From NCBI RefSeq assembly GCF_000959525.1, contig NZ_CP009831.1, positions 1 to 64,000 of the forward strand: DNA of 64,000 bases. Reading direction: 5' to 3'. A model generated the notes under the pieces. The model saw nothing but the letters and a program-made list of their open reading frames with translations, searched no databases and had not been told where the DNA came from. The position numbers were made by a program, and so were the translations under genes. Positions 29,125 to 38,510 of this stretch are shown piece by piece. This DNA comes from Burkholderia multivorans ATCC BAA-247. Lineage in GTDB: Bacteria > Pseudomonadota > Gammaproteobacteria > Burkholderiales > Burkholderiaceae. The first letter of the stretch is position 1; each line of letters opens with the position of its first letter.

Positions 29125-29245
29125 CGCACCGCGTCAGCGCAATCGCCGTCTCCCGTCCCAGTTCGAACAGCTTTGAAGGATGCGGCCCGCCTTTCCGCCC
29201 AGTCGAATGCGTCGGCGTCACGGTCATCGTCGCGCCCGTCCGTCG

Positions 29246-29312
29246 CATCACTTAATGTAATGCGATCGTGAAAATATAGCGCGTTGACCGGCCTTTTCGA
29301 CGTTTCGATACT
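29246..29312 (+). promoter_or_regulatory. Promoter of the DddP-like gene, matching the gbcA promoter
   Basis: CATCAC, then GTAATGCGATCGT followed by GAAAATATAGCGCGTTGAC, a -35 TTGACC, a 17-base spacer and a -10 GATACT. Element, -35 and -10 spacing equal those of the gbcA promoter base for base. The start codon lies about 88 bases after the -10. Confidence 0.75.
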
Positions 29313-29399
29313 GGCCTCGAAGGACCCGCTGGCGCCGGGCGTCGCGAGCGCGCGCCGCCAGGCGTCCGGACGGATCCACAACGACGAACGGGAGGAGCA

Positions 29400-30641
29400 A
29401 TGTCAGCGGTCAGCACCCTTCATGCGGCGACAACGATGCAAACGAACCGTGCCACCGGCGTTCCGGACGATCTGATGGAGCGCGTGCGCGCGTATCGCAT
29501 CGAGCGGGTCAGGCGCGAACTCGTTCGACGGAATTGTCCTGCCATCGTTCTGTACGACCCCGTGAACATCCGCTATGCGACCGATACGTCCAACATGCAG
29601 GTCTGGACCGGACGCAACCCGACGCGCTACGTGATGGTGTTTGCACACGGGCCCGTCATCGGTTTCGAGTTCCACAACTGCGAGCACGTGTGGAACGACA
29701 GCACGCTCGATGTCGAGCTGCACGGCGCCACCTGCTGGAACTACTTCAGCTCGGGACCAGAATCGGCGCGCAAGGCCCGGCAATGGGCGCGCGAAGTCGC
29801 CGATCTGCTGCGTCGGCACACGCCGTCGGAGATGCACATCGCCGTCGACAGGCTCGATCCCGACGGCGTTTATGCGCTGCAGGAGCAGGGCGTGCGCGTG
29901 GCGGACGGGCAAGCGCTGATGGAACACGCGCGCGCGGTGAAATCGGCGGATGAACTGCACTTGATCAAGATCGCCATCGACGTGTGCGAGCAAGGCATCC
30001 GGCGCATGCACAACGCGCTGACGCCGGGCATGAGCGAACAGGATCTCTGGGCCCACCTGCACTACGAGAATATCCGGCTCGGCGGGGAATGGATCGAGAC
30101 GCGCCTGCTCGCGTCGGGCCCCCGCACCAACCCGTGGATGCAGGAATGCAGCGCACGCACCATGAGGCAGGGCGAGTTGATCGCGTTCGATACCGACCTG
30201 GTCGGCCCGTTCGGCTATTGCGCGGATATTTCCCGAACCTGGACGGTCGGCCACGTTCGTCCGACCGACGCCCAGCGCCGACTCTATGCCGCCGCGTACG
30301 CGCAGCTGACGACCAACATGGAGCTGCTGCGCCCGGGCATGGCGTTCAGCGAGTTCGCCGCACGCAGCTGGAACATGCCGCAACCGTATCGGAAGAATCG
30401 CTACAGCTGCCTCGCACACGGGATCGGCATGGTGGACGAGTATCCGTCCGTCGCGTATTACATGGACTGGGGCAGCACCGGCTACGACGGTACGTTCGAG
30501 AGCGGAATGACGTTGTGCATCGAAAGCTATATCGGCGCGGAAGGCGGCGACGAGGGCGTGAAGCTCGAGCAGCAGGTGCTGCTCACAGAGACCGGGTGTG
30601 TGCCGCTGTCGACGTTCCCGTTCGAAACGGACTGGCTTTAA
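29400..30641 (+). CDS. M24-fold DddP-family protein (possible DMSP lyase)
   Basis: A 413-residue pita-bread (M24) metalloprotein. Compared from memory with Roseobacter DddP, every reported metal ligand has a counterpart at a constant offset of 31: Asp264, Asp266, Asp276, His340, Glu375, Glu390. The catalytic Tyr and Asp correspond to Tyr335 and Asp346. Shared stretches include DPVNIRYATDTSNMQ, GGEWIETRLLASGPRTNPW and HGIGMVDEYP. DddP cleaves dimethylsulfoniopropionate to DMS and acrylate. A Xaa-Pro peptidase or creatinase-like role is possible, but the wording outside the ligands favours DddP. GGAGGAG precedes the ATG. The promoter is shared with the Rieske demethylase gene, pointing to an onium-compound substrate. 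Confidence 0.78.
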   Translation: MSAVSTLHAATTMQTNRATGVPDDLMERVRAYRIERVRRELVRRNCPAIVLYDPVNIRYATDTSNMQVWTGRNPTRYVMVFAHGPVIGFEFHNCEHVWNDSTLDVELHGATCWNYFSSGPESARKARQWAREVADLLRRHTPSEMHIAVDRLDPDGVYALQEQGVRVADGQALMEHARAVKSADELHLIKIAIDVCEQGIRRMHNALTPGMSEQDLWAHLHYENIRLGGEWIETRLLASGPRTNPWMQECSARTMRQGELIAFDTDLVGPFGYCADISRTWTVGHVRPTDAQRRLYAAAYAQLTTNMELLRPGMAFSEFAARSWNMPQPYRKNRYSCLAHGIGMVDEYPSVAYYMDWGSTGYDGTFESGMTLCIESYIGAEGGDEGVKLEQQVLLTETGCVPLSTFPFETDWL

Positions 30642-30783
30642 GTCGTGCGTCGACCGTTGCGCACACATCCAGCGGCCGTGACCGCCTCGAAGCCGATCAG
30701 CGCGATCACGGACGGGATCGGATGATGGCGGCGTTCGAGCGCGGTCGACACAGGTCTTCGCGCAGGGTGCCGCAGGCAGCGTG

Positions 30784-31785
30784 TCATCGAGCGATCTCGA
30801 CACCGGCATCAAGCCAGCCGTGCATCATGATACCGACCTCGTCGCGCAGCCACTGACGGAACAACCGATACTCGGGGCGCGACTGCGCATTGCGGTGCGT
30901 GATCAGATAGTGATGGCGGTCGCGGAACACCAGCACGTCCTGTACCGGTCGTATCAGGGCGCCGCGCTCGATCTGCCGGTGCACGAGGTGGTGCCAGCCG
31001 AGCAGCGTACCTTCGCCGGCCTCCGCCTGCGCGACCAGCAGCCGGTAGTCGTTGCTTTCCAGATACTTGTTCGCGGCCAGCTTTTCGGTGCCGTCGCTCT
31101 GCTGGAACCAATTGCGCCACACGCGCCAGTCGACATGCTCGCACACCTGTGCTCGGCCTAGCATCGACAGATTCAGCGTCGGGCTCGACAGCAGGTCCAG
31201 CGGCTTCAGCGACCGGCCATGAAAATGCCGCTCATGAAACGACGGGCTGCACACCGGATACACGATGTCGTGAAACAGCGGCTCGGCTTCGAACTCGGGC
31301 TCGCGCGGCGGGTTCTTCGTGATGATCACGTCGGGCTCGATGAGCCCGTCGAGCTCCATGAAATGCTCGGTGACGATCACGTGCAGCTGGATATCCGGAA
31401 ACCGCTCGCGAAACGCGGGCAGCCGCGACGACAGCCACAGCGCGGAGAACGTATGCGACACGCAGACCATCAGCGCGTGCTTGTCGGTCCGACGCACGGC
31501 TTCCGCCGCCTCGGCGATGTTCATGATCGACAGATACGACGCGTTGTACAGGATCCGCCCGGCATCGGTCAGCGCGATATGCCGGCCAGTGCGCTCGAAC
31601 AGCGCAACGTCGAGCGAATCCTCGAGCTCCTTGATTTGCCGGCTGATCGCGGCCTGCGTCACGCACAGAACCTCGGCAGCCTGAGTGAAGCTCTCGTAGC
31701 GCGCCGCCGTCACGAAGCACCGCAGCGCGCGAAGCGACGGCATCTGCGCGAGAAGTCGGTCAGCAAACAATTGCTTCTTCAACAT
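30784..31785 (-). CDS. LysR-family regulator
   Basis: A 333-residue LysR regulator with a 15-residue leader before the helix-turn-helix (LRALRCFVTAARYESFTQAA; VTQAAISRQIKELEDSLDV) and a full effector domain. It is convergent with the DddP-like gene and lies downstream of, and on the same strand as, the large catabolic/transport gene run, from which it is separated by about 370 bases. It may regulate that run or the shared promoters. The ATG at 31785 (MLKKQLFADRLL) was chosen over an upstream in-frame start because the upstream residues are unlike a LysR leader. Confidence 0.86.
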   Translation of the reverse strand: MLKKQLFADRLLAQMPSLRALRCFVTAARYESFTQAAEVLCVTQAAISRQIKELEDSLDVALFERTGRHIALTDAGRILYNASYLSIMNIAEAAEAVRRTDKHALMVCVSHTFSALWLSSRLPAFRERFPDIQLHVIVTEHFMELDGLIEPDVIITKNPPREPEFEAEPLFHDIVYPVCSPSFHERHFHGRSLKPLDLLSSPTLNLSMLGRAQVCEHVDWRVWRNWFQQSDGTEKLAANKYLESNDYRLLVAQAEAGEGTLLGWHHLVHRQIERGALIRPVQDVLVFRDRHHYLITHRNAQSRPEYRLFRQWLRDEVGIMMHGWLDAGVEIAR

Positions 31786-32156
31786 GGCTTTCACTCTCAA
31801 AACGGAGGCCGGACACTGCGCCGACGAACCCGTCGACGGCGGTGCCGCCGGCTGCCCTCGGGCAATCTCGTCGCACACCTTTCAATTCTCTGAATATTGC
31901 GGCCTGCGAGTCAGTCGGCCGGCAAGAGCGGCTCAGCCGCCGCGTCGTCGTCACGACGACGCCATTTTCGATCGGTAGTGCACCGCATCGCTATTATCAG
32001 AAGCGATGATGGCGACTGCAAGGCGCACGCCATGCTCGCGCGACGAGGCGCGCGGCGACATCGCGGCCGACCGGCGGCCCGAGCAAGCCGCCGCACCCCG
32101 TCCGCCAACCGGCATCGCGACCCGCGCGGGCCGCGATGCCGCGTGCGTGGTACCAC
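31786..32156. other. Spacer between the aldehyde dehydrogenase and the LysR gene
   Basis: No believable gene. A perfect nine-base hairpin GCGTCGTCG-TCA-CGACGACGC (about 31942-31962) could end the long minus-strand catabolic transcript, although it lacks a T-run in that direction. The part nearest the LysR gene is AT-richer (TTCAATTCTCTGAATATTG) and probably holds its promoter. Confidence 0.45.
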
Positions 32157-33650
32157 TCAGTCGAGCTTCAGCCAGGTCGTCTTCAGCTCGCAGTATTGAT
32201 CGTGCGCGTACACGGATTTGTCGCGGCCGCCGAACCCGGACTGCTTGAAGCCGCCGAATGGCGTGGACAGATCGCCCTCGCCGAAGCAGTTCACCGTGAC
32301 CGTCCCCGCGCGAATCCGCGAGGCAATCTTGTGCGCACTGTTCACGTTGTCGGTCCACAGCGACGCAGCCAGCCCGTAGCACGTATCGTTCGCAATTCGG
32401 ACCGCGTCGTCGACGTCGTCGTACTCGATGAAGCACACGACGGGCCCGAACACCTCGTCGCGCGCAATGCTCATCTCGGGCGTGACGTGGTCGAAGATCG
32501 TCGGTTCGACGAACCAGCCGCCAGTCTCCGCGAGAATCGCACGGCCGCCGCACACGACGTGCGCGCCTTCCGCCTTCGCCTTCTCGATATGGCCGAGCAC
32601 CTTCTCGTAATGCTTCCGCTCGATCAGCGCGCCGAGCTTCACGTCCGGGTCGAGCGGGTCACCGGTCTTCCAGCCGGCGAGTACCGCCTGAACCTTCTCC
32701 AGCAGTTCCGCCTTGCGGCTCGCAGGCACGAGGATCCGCGAGCCGGCGCTGCAGTTCTCGCCCATGTTCCAGAACGCGGCCGCGACCGCCTGTTCGGCCA
32801 CGACATCGAGGTTCGCGACGTCGGGCAGGATCACTTGCGGATTCTTGCCGCCGCATTCGAGCACGACGCGCTTCAGGTTCGTATCGGCCGCGTAGTGCAG
32901 GAAACGCTTGCCGGTTGCGGTCGAGCCGGTGAACGCGACGAGATCGACGTCAGGATGGCGACCGATTGCCTCGCCGGCCTCGCCGCCGAACCCGGTGACG
33001 ACGCTGAACACGCCCGGCGGCACGCCGGCTTCCCGCGCGAGATCCGCGATGCGCAGCGTCGACAGCGACGTCTGCTCGGCCGGCTTCACGACCACGCTAT
33101 TGCCCACCGACAGCGCGGGGCCGATTTTCCAGGCAAGCATCAGCGCCGGAAAATTCCATGGCAGCACGGCGCCGACGACGCCGATCGGCTCGCGCGTGAT
33201 CATGCCGACAACGCCGGCGCCGGACGGCGACAACGCGTCGTAGCGCTTGTCCGTCACCTCCGCATGCCAGCGGATGCACGCGGCCGACTCGGGAATGTCG
33301 AGCCCCAGGCATTCGCTGATCGGCTTGCCGGCTTCCAGCGCCTCGAGCAGCGCGAGTTCCTCCGCGTGCTCGTCGATCAGCTGCGCGACGCGCAGCAGCA
33401 CCGCCTTGCGATGCGCGGGCGCGGCCTTCGACCAGATGCCCGACTCGAACGCTTCGCGCGCAGCCGCGACCGCGCGATCGACGTCGCGTTCGCTGCAGCG
33501 CGCCACTTCGGCGAGCACCTTGCCCGACGCCGGGTTGAGCGTCGCGAACGTCTCGCCCGACGCCGCCGCGCCGCGCTCGCCCGCGATGAACGCACGGCCG
33601 TCGAGCGACAACGCACTCGCCTTCTGCTTCCAATCCTGATGGGTCGTCAT
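32157..33650 (-). CDS. Aldehyde dehydrogenase (PuuC/amino-aldehyde type)
   Basis: A 497-residue NAD(P)-dependent aldehyde dehydrogenase. The catalytic set is complete: Asn166 (PWNFP), Glu265 (LECGGK) and Cys300 (GENCSAGS), with the cofactor loop FTGSTATGK. It most resembles enzymes acting on amino-aldehydes such as gamma-glutamyl-aminobutyraldehyde or guanidinobutyraldehyde. It is the last gene of a same-strand run, 16 bases after the FAD oxidase gene. Together with the DapA-like enzyme it could oxidise 2-oxoglutarate semialdehyde, the end product of hydroxyproline-type pathways, or betaine-type aldehydes. The choice is not settled by sequence. Confidence 0.87.
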   Translation of the reverse strand: MTTHQDWKQKASALSLDGRAFIAGERGAAASGETFATLNPASGKVLAEVARCSERDVDRAVAAAREAFESGIWSKAAPAHRKAVLLRVAQLIDEHAEELALLEALEAGKPISECLGLDIPESAACIRWHAEVTDKRYDALSPSGAGVVGMITREPIGVVGAVLPWNFPALMLAWKIGPALSVGNSVVVKPAEQTSLSTLRIADLAREAGVPPGVFSVVTGFGGEAGEAIGRHPDVDLVAFTGSTATGKRFLHYAADTNLKRVVLECGGKNPQVILPDVANLDVVAEQAVAAAFWNMGENCSAGSRILVPASRKAELLEKVQAVLAGWKTGDPLDPDVKLGALIERKHYEKVLGHIEKAKAEGAHVVCGGRAILAETGGWFVEPTIFDHVTPEMSIARDEVFGPVVCFIEYDDVDDAVRIANDTCYGLAASLWTDNVNSAHKIASRIRAGTVTVNCFGEGDLSTPFGGFKQSGFGGRDKSVYAHDQYCELKTTWLKLD

Positions 33651-33666
33651 GTCGTTTCCTCAATCG

Positions 33667-34998
33667 TCAAAGCTCGGCACCCGCCGAGAATTCCTTCGCC
33701 CAGATCGTCGCCGACACGGCCAGGTCGACCAGCGGCCGAACCGGCAGCGGACGCGGATGCGGCTGCTTCAGCAACTGCTGCACGAGGCTGTCCGATTCGC
33801 CGAGCGCGTATTCGGCGATCAGCTTGCCGGACGACGACCCGCGGCTCAGCCCGAGGCCGTTGCAGCCGATCGCCTCGTAGAGTCCGTCGTCGCGCTTGCC
33901 GAACAGCGCGCCGTTGTTCGCGGACAGGCACAGCGGCCCACCCCACGTATATTCGAGCTCGACGTCGCCGAGCATCGGGAAGCGGCGCTCGAACGAGCGC
34001 CGATGCAAATGCCGCGCCTTCGCGAGGTCGGCAGGCGACACCTTCACGTCCGGCCGGAACGCAAAATGGTTGCGCACGCAAATGCGATCGGTGATCAGGC
34101 GCCGCACCGTCGTGCCCATCGGATCGGCCGGAATCACCGCCCACGACCGCATGCCGCCGAGCTTCGCGACTTCGTCGGCATTCATCCGGCGCGTGAGCGA
34201 CGCGAACGTATAGACCGGCAGCAATCCGTTCGAGTGCATGCCGAAGGTCGCCGCATACGCGTTCGTGCACAGAATCACCTGCTTCGCGACGAGCATGCCG
34301 CCGGCGAAATGCAGCACGCGCGCGTCGCCGCGCGACTCGATCCGCGTGACCGGACTGAGCTCGAACACCGCCACGTTGTCCGGCTGCGTTGCGGCGAGAC
34401 CGCGCATCAGTGCAGCCGGTTGCACGGTACTGCAGCCCGGCGTGAACAGCGCACCCGTGTAGAAGTCGGTGCCGGTCACGGCCTGGATGGCCCGCTCGTC
34501 GAGCCATTCGAACGCTTCGCCGATGCGCGACAGGCCGTCTGCGAAATGCGCGAGTGCAGCGGTGCCCTTCCTGTTGACCGATGCGTGGAATTTGCCCTCG
34601 TCGCGCCAGTCGCAGTCGATGCCGAAGCGCCGCACGATGTCGCGCACATAGTCGATGCCGTGCCGCTGGAACCGCACGTCGGCGCGGTCCTCATCGATGC
34701 TGCGCGAGTAGCTTTCGCTGCTGATGTCGTGCGGCAGATCGACGAAGAATCCGGAATTGCGCCCGGCCGTCGTGCGGCCGATCCGGTCGGCCTCCACGAG
34801 CGCGATCGACGCGCCGGGTGCGAGCTCGGCGAGCCGGCGCGCCGCGCACAGCCCCGTGATGCCGCCGCCGACGACGACCCAGTCGAACCGGGCGTTGGAC
34901 GTGACGGTGCGCGCGTCCTGCGCGGGCGGCAGGCTCTCCCACCAGCCATTCATTCCGTCCGGCGCAGGAAACCGCGCAAATTCCAGAGTCGAACTCAT
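33667..34998 (-). CDS. FAD-dependent amine/imino-acid oxidoreductase (DAO fold)
   Basis: A 443-residue flavoprotein of the D-amino-acid oxidase superfamily, nearest in look to PuuB/OrdL and HypO-like oxidases. The FAD-binding VVVGGGITGL (GGGxxG at 44-49) follows a 38-residue N-terminal tail starting MSSTLEFARF. RTTAGRNSGFFVDLPH and the late GLYEAIGCNGLGLSRGSSSGK complete the FAD site. It is six bases behind the DapA-family gene and 16 before the aldehyde dehydrogenase gene, so all three are translated from one message. A role in oxidising an N-methylated or cyclic imino acid after demethylation is inferred. Confidence 0.82.
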   Translation of the reverse strand: MSSTLEFARFPAPDGMNGWWESLPPAQDARTVTSNARFDWVVVGGGITGLCAARRLAELAPGASIALVEADRIGRTTAGRNSGFFVDLPHDISSESYSRSIDEDRADVRFQRHGIDYVRDIVRRFGIDCDWRDEGKFHASVNRKGTAALAHFADGLSRIGEAFEWLDERAIQAVTGTDFYTGALFTPGCSTVQPAALMRGLAATQPDNVAVFELSPVTRIESRGDARVLHFAGGMLVAKQVILCTNAYAATFGMHSNGLLPVYTFASLTRRMNADEVAKLGGMRSWAVIPADPMGTTVRRLITDRICVRNHFAFRPDVKVSPADLAKARHLHRRSFERRFPMLGDVELEYTWGGPLCLSANNGALFGKRDDGLYEAIGCNGLGLSRGSSSGKLIAEYALGESDSLVQQLLKQPHPRPLPVRPLVDLAVSATIWAKEFSAGAEL

Positions 34999-35004
34999 GA
35001 TGGA

Positions 35005-35892
35005 TTACCGGCCGTCGCGCAGCAGCGGCTTCACGAGCTTCGCGAACGCGTCGCGCTCGTCGCCGGACAGCGCGCCGAGCGGTGCGCGCGCGACGCCGAC
35101 CGGCAAGCCGGCCAGCTCGCAGCCGTAACGCACGTACTGAATGAACTTGCCGCTGCGCTCGAGCAGTTCGAGCACCGGCAGCAGTTGCGCCATCAGCTTG
35201 CGACCGGTCGCGAAATCGCCGCGTGTTACACAGGCGTCGAACAGAGCGGTGTGCGCTTCCGGCAGGAAGTTGGACGCGCCGCCCACCCAGCTGCGCGCGC
35301 CCCATGCAAAGAACTCGAGCGCCTGATCGTCCATCCCGCAGCTCAGCACGAGCCGGCCGCTGAAATGCGTGGACAGGTGATGCAGATGCGCGATGTCGCC
35401 AGTGCTTTCCTTCATCGCGACGAAATTCTTGCGCTCGAGCAGCTTCTCCAGAATGCCGTCGCCGATTTCGGTGCCGGTGCGGGCGGGGAAGTTGTACAGC
35501 ATGATCGGCATGTCGAGCGCGTCGTCGATCGCGAGCAGGTGCGCAAGCAGTTCCTGCTGCGTCGGCTGTGCGTAGTACGGCGCCGCAACCAGCAGCGCGT
35601 CCAGTCCCGCGCGTTTCGCTTCGCGACCCAGGCGCAGCACTTCCTTCGTCGTCGTCGCGTTGATGCCGGCGGTCAGGAACGTCTTGCCGCCCGCGGCGGC
35701 CGCAACCGTGTCGAACGTGCGCACGCGTTCGTCGAAATTCAGCGCGTAGTACTCGCCGGTCGTGCCGCCGATACCCAGGCCGGATACGCGGCCGGCGAGA
35801 TCGGCCGCATGCCGCCCCAGCAGTTCGTGATTGATTTCACCGTCCGCGTCGAACGGGGTGACCAGTGGGGTGTGTACGCCTTCGAAGCTCAT
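35005..35892 (-). CDS. DapA/NAL-family lyase or deaminase
   Basis: A 295-residue class I lyase of the dihydrodipicolinate synthase/N-acetylneuraminate lyase superfamily. The Schiff-base lysine is Lys161 (VAMKEST), the tyrosine Tyr133 (LYNFPARTG) and the substrate-carboxylate loop GGTTGEYYAL, where GEY replaces the GES of true DapA. It is therefore unlikely to make lysine. Relatives include the pyrroline-hydroxycarboxylate deaminase of hydroxyproline breakdown (LhpD/HypD) and 2-keto-acid aldolases. AAGGAA precedes the ATG. Close coupling to an FAD oxidase and an aldehyde dehydrogenase favours the hydroxyproline-like role; that is inference. Confidence 0.83.
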   Translation of the reverse strand: MSFEGVHTPLVTPFDADGEINHELLGRHAADLAGRVSGLGIGGTTGEYYALNFDERVRTFDTVAAAAGGKTFLTAGINATTTKEVLRLGREAKRAGLDALLVAAPYYAQPTQQELLAHLLAIDDALDMPIMLYNFPARTGTEIGDGILEKLLERKNFVAMKESTGDIAHLHHLSTHFSGRLVLSCGMDDQALEFFAWGARSWVGGASNFLPEAHTALFDACVTRGDFATGRKLMAQLLPVLELLERSGKFIQYVRYGCELAGLPVGVARAPLGALSGDERDAFAKLVKPLLRDGR

Positions 35893-36050
35893 TTCGATTC
35901 CTTATTCAGATGGGTGCGCCGGGTTCCTGCCGTCGGAACGGAAGCCGGCCGTGCAATAAAACGTCGTGGCGCGCCGCGGCCACCCGCAGCAACGCCGACC
36001 GATTCGTCATGCGGTTCGGATCGTTTGGCGACCCGATGCGGTTTCTGCGA

Positions 36051-37346
36051 TCACGCAAATACCTCCGCATGCGCGTAGATCGGAAACTGGTTGCACAAAT
36101 CGCGCACGTGGGTACGGACTGCGCGTTCCACGGCTTCGTCGCCGTCCGGATTGCGCTCGAGCGCCGCCAGGACTGCGAGGATCATGTCGCCGATCTGCTC
36201 GAACTGCGCGGGACCAAAGCCGCGCGTCGTGCCGGCCGGCGTACCGAGCCGTATCCCGGACGTGACGGTCGGATTTGCCGTATCGAACGGAATGCCGTTC
36301 TTGTTGCAGGTGATGCCTGCGCGCTCCAATGCCTTTTCCGCCTGCATGCCGGTGATGCGCCGCGCGCGCAGGTCGACCAGCAGCAGGTGGTTGTCGGTGC
36401 CACCGGTGACGAGCGTCAGGCCGCCGGCCACCAGCACTTGCGCGAGCGTCTGCGCGTTGCGCAGCACCTGGTCGATATAGCGCGTGAACTCGGGGCGCAG
36501 CGCTTCCGCGAAGGCCACCGCCTTGCCCGCGACGACATGCATCAGCGGGCCGCCCTGCAGCCCCGGAAAAACAGCCGAGTTGATCTGCTTCGCGATGTCG
36601 GCGTGGTTCGTCAGGATGAAGCCGCCGCGCGGACCGCGTAGCGTCTTGTGGGTGGTCGACGTCACGACGTCGGCGAACGGCACCGGGTTCTGATGGCGGC
36701 CGGCCGCGACGATGCCGGCGATATGCGCCATGTCGACCATCAGCTTCGCGCCGACGCTGTCGGCGATCTCGCGGAACGCGGCAAAGTCGAGCGCGCGCGG
36801 ATAGGCGGAATAGCCGGCGATGATCAGCTTCGGGCGATGGCGCTGCGCGAGCCGCCGCACGTCGTCGTAATCGATGCGCAGCGTGTCCGGGCTCACGCCG
36901 TACTGCACCGCGTTGAACCACTTTCCCGACAGCGCGGGACGCGCGCCGTGCGTCAGGTGGCCGCCCGCGTCGAGCGACATCCCCATCACCGTGTCGCCCG
37001 GCTTGACGAGCGCGAGCATGACCGCGCCGTTGGCCTGCGCGCCCGAATGCGGCTGCACGTTTGCGTGATTCGCATCAAACAGCGCGCACGCGCGATCGAT
37101 CGCGAGCGCCTCGATCCGGTCGACATGGTCGCAGCCGCCGTAGTAGCGGCGCGACGGATAGCCTTCCGCGTACTTGTTCGTCAACACGGTGCCCTGCGCT
37201 TCCAGCACCGCCGCGGACGCGATGTTCTCGGACGCGATCAGTTCGATCTGCGTCTGCTGGCGACGCATCTCCAATGCGATTTCCGATGCGATCACCGGAT
37301 CGCGGCTCTGGAGCGTTTCGGCAAAAAATAGAGCGTTCTCGTTCAC
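36051..37346 (-). CDS. glyA: Serine hydroxymethyltransferase
   Basis: A 431-residue PLP enzyme interconverting glycine plus methylene-tetrahydrofolate with serine. PLP lysine motif [20 protein letters not shown] and [12 protein letters not shown] are all present. Its place in a betaine uptake/catabolism run rather than with housekeeping genes matches the glyA1-type SHMT in Pseudomonas glycine-betaine clusters, where it captures one-carbon units and glycine released by demethylation. Some changes from housekeeping GlyA (for example [17 protein letters not shown]) are consistent with a dedicated paralogue. The spacers on either side are 128 and 158 bases. Confidence 0.92.
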   Translation of the reverse strand: MNENALFFAETLQSRDPVIASEIALEMRRQQTQIELIASENIASAAVLEAQGTVLTNKYAEGYPSRRYYGGCDHVDRIEALAIDRACALFDANHANVQPHSGAQANGAVMLALVKPGDTVMGMSLDAGGHLTHGARPALSGKWFNAVQYGVSPDTLRIDYDDVRRLAQRHRPKLIIAGYSAYPRALDFAAFREIADSVGAKLMVDMAHIAGIVAAGRHQNPVPFADVVTSTTHKTLRGPRGGFILTNHADIAKQINSAVFPGLQGGPLMHVVAGKAVAFAEALRPEFTRYIDQVLRNAQTLAQVLVAGGLTLVTGGTDNHLLLVDLRARRITGMQAEKALERAGITCNKNGIPFDTANPTVTSGIRLGTPAGTTRGFGPAQFEQIGDMILAVLAALERNPDGDEAVERAVRTHVRDLCNQFPIYAHAEVFA

Positions 37347-37474
37347 TTGATGACTCCGCGACGCGATTCGTTACGTTGTGCGTGGATGGGTCGTACGGCC
37401 GCCGGCATCGGCCGGCATATGCGCCGGTTCGCGGACGATCGCGACCTCGTCGCCCGCGCCACCGGCACGTGGCT

Positions 37475-38356
37475 TTACTGCTGCAGCCAGGCCTTCAGCT
37501 TGTCCGGATGAGCGTCGACGAACTTCTTCGCGGCGCTCGCGTAGTCGTTCGTGCTGTTGCCTTCGAACTCGATCGCCTCGACATCGGCCAGCGTCAGCTT
37601 CAGATGCTTGAAGAACACGGCAGCGCGCGGGAACTTGCCCGCGAACTTCTTCGATGCGAACGCGTGGATCTGCTCTTCACCGCCCAGCGTGCCCTTCGGG
37701 TCCTTCAGGTAACGCATCGGCCACTTCTGGAACAGCCAGTGCGGGCTCCAGACCGTCGCGACGATCCACTGCTTCGACTGGTACGCACGCGAGACGCTGG
37801 CCAGCATGCCGGCCTCGCTCGACGCCTGGAGGTTGTAGCCGTCCAGGTTGTACGCCTTGATGGTCTTTTCCGACGCCTGCATCAGGCCGCCGCCCGGCTC
37901 GATGCCCTGGATCGTGCCGTTCAGCTTGCTCTTGACTTCCGGCTTGTTCAGGTCCGCAATCGACGACAGCTCCGATTCGGGCACGTACGCGGGCACCGCC
38001 CAGCCGTTCTTGCCGCCGCTGTAGACGACGCCGACATCGTCCAGGTCGTTCTTGTACTTCGCGTAGTACGCACCGTGCGTGACCGGCAGCCAGCCGCCGA
38101 CCATGATGTCGAGGTCCCCGCGCGCGATGCCCTGGTACTGGATGCCGATGTCGGCCTGCACGAACTGAACGGGCTGCTTGAGCTGCGTCTCCAGCACATA
38201 CTTCGCGACGTTGGCCACCGCCAGCACATCGGCCCAGTTGGTGACCGCGATCCTGACCGGCTCGGCGGCCGACGCCGTCCCTGCAGCTGCGCTGCAGGCA
38301 ACCACTGTCGATACTGCAAGGTTCGCCAGAAGCGACCTGAACGTCTTGGCATTCAT
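37475..38356 (-). CDS. Betaine/choline-type ABC transporter substrate-binding protein
   Basis: A 293-residue periplasmic binding protein of the OpuAC/ProX-ChoX family. The signal peptide ends near TASA/AEP. The mature part opens with RIAVTNWADVLAVANVAKYVLE and has the aromatic-rich WLPVTHGAYYAKYK and WSPHWLFQKWPMRY stretches that form the cation-pi cage for a quaternary ammonium group. AAAGGAGT precedes the ATG at 38356. It is third in the ABC operon after the ATPase and permease genes. Glycine betaine, proline betaine, choline and DMSP are all possible ligands for this family. Confidence 0.88.
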   Translation of the reverse strand: MNAKTFRSLLANLAVSTVVACSAAAGTASAAEPVRIAVTNWADVLAVANVAKYVLETQLKQPVQFVQADIGIQYQGIARGDLDIMVGGWLPVTHGAYYAKYKNDLDDVGVVYSGGKNGWAVPAYVPESELSSIADLNKPEVKSKLNGTIQGIEPGGGLMQASEKTIKAYNLDGYNLQASSEAGMLASVSRAYQSKQWIVATVWSPHWLFQKWPMRYLKDPKGTLGGEEQIHAFASKKFAGKFPRAAVFFKHLKLTLADVEAIEFEGNSTNDYASAAKKFVDAHPDKLKAWLQQ

Positions 38357-38510
38357 CTAGTACTCCTTTTTTAATCGATCGAGTCTTTCACGAGTGAGGA
38401 ACGCCTTCGATCGGCGTTTCCGGTCTCCACGCACTGCTACACCGGTTGCGCCGCGGCACCGTGGCCGCGGCGCTTCGTCGTCCTTCGATTGCTGCCGACA
38501 GCCGTATCCG

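Noticed and set aside
31942-31962. Hairpin after the aldehyde dehydrogenase gene as a definite terminator
   Set aside because: The stem is perfect, but no T-run follows on the minus strand and it is about 195 bases beyond the stop, so it is noted only within the spacer entry.
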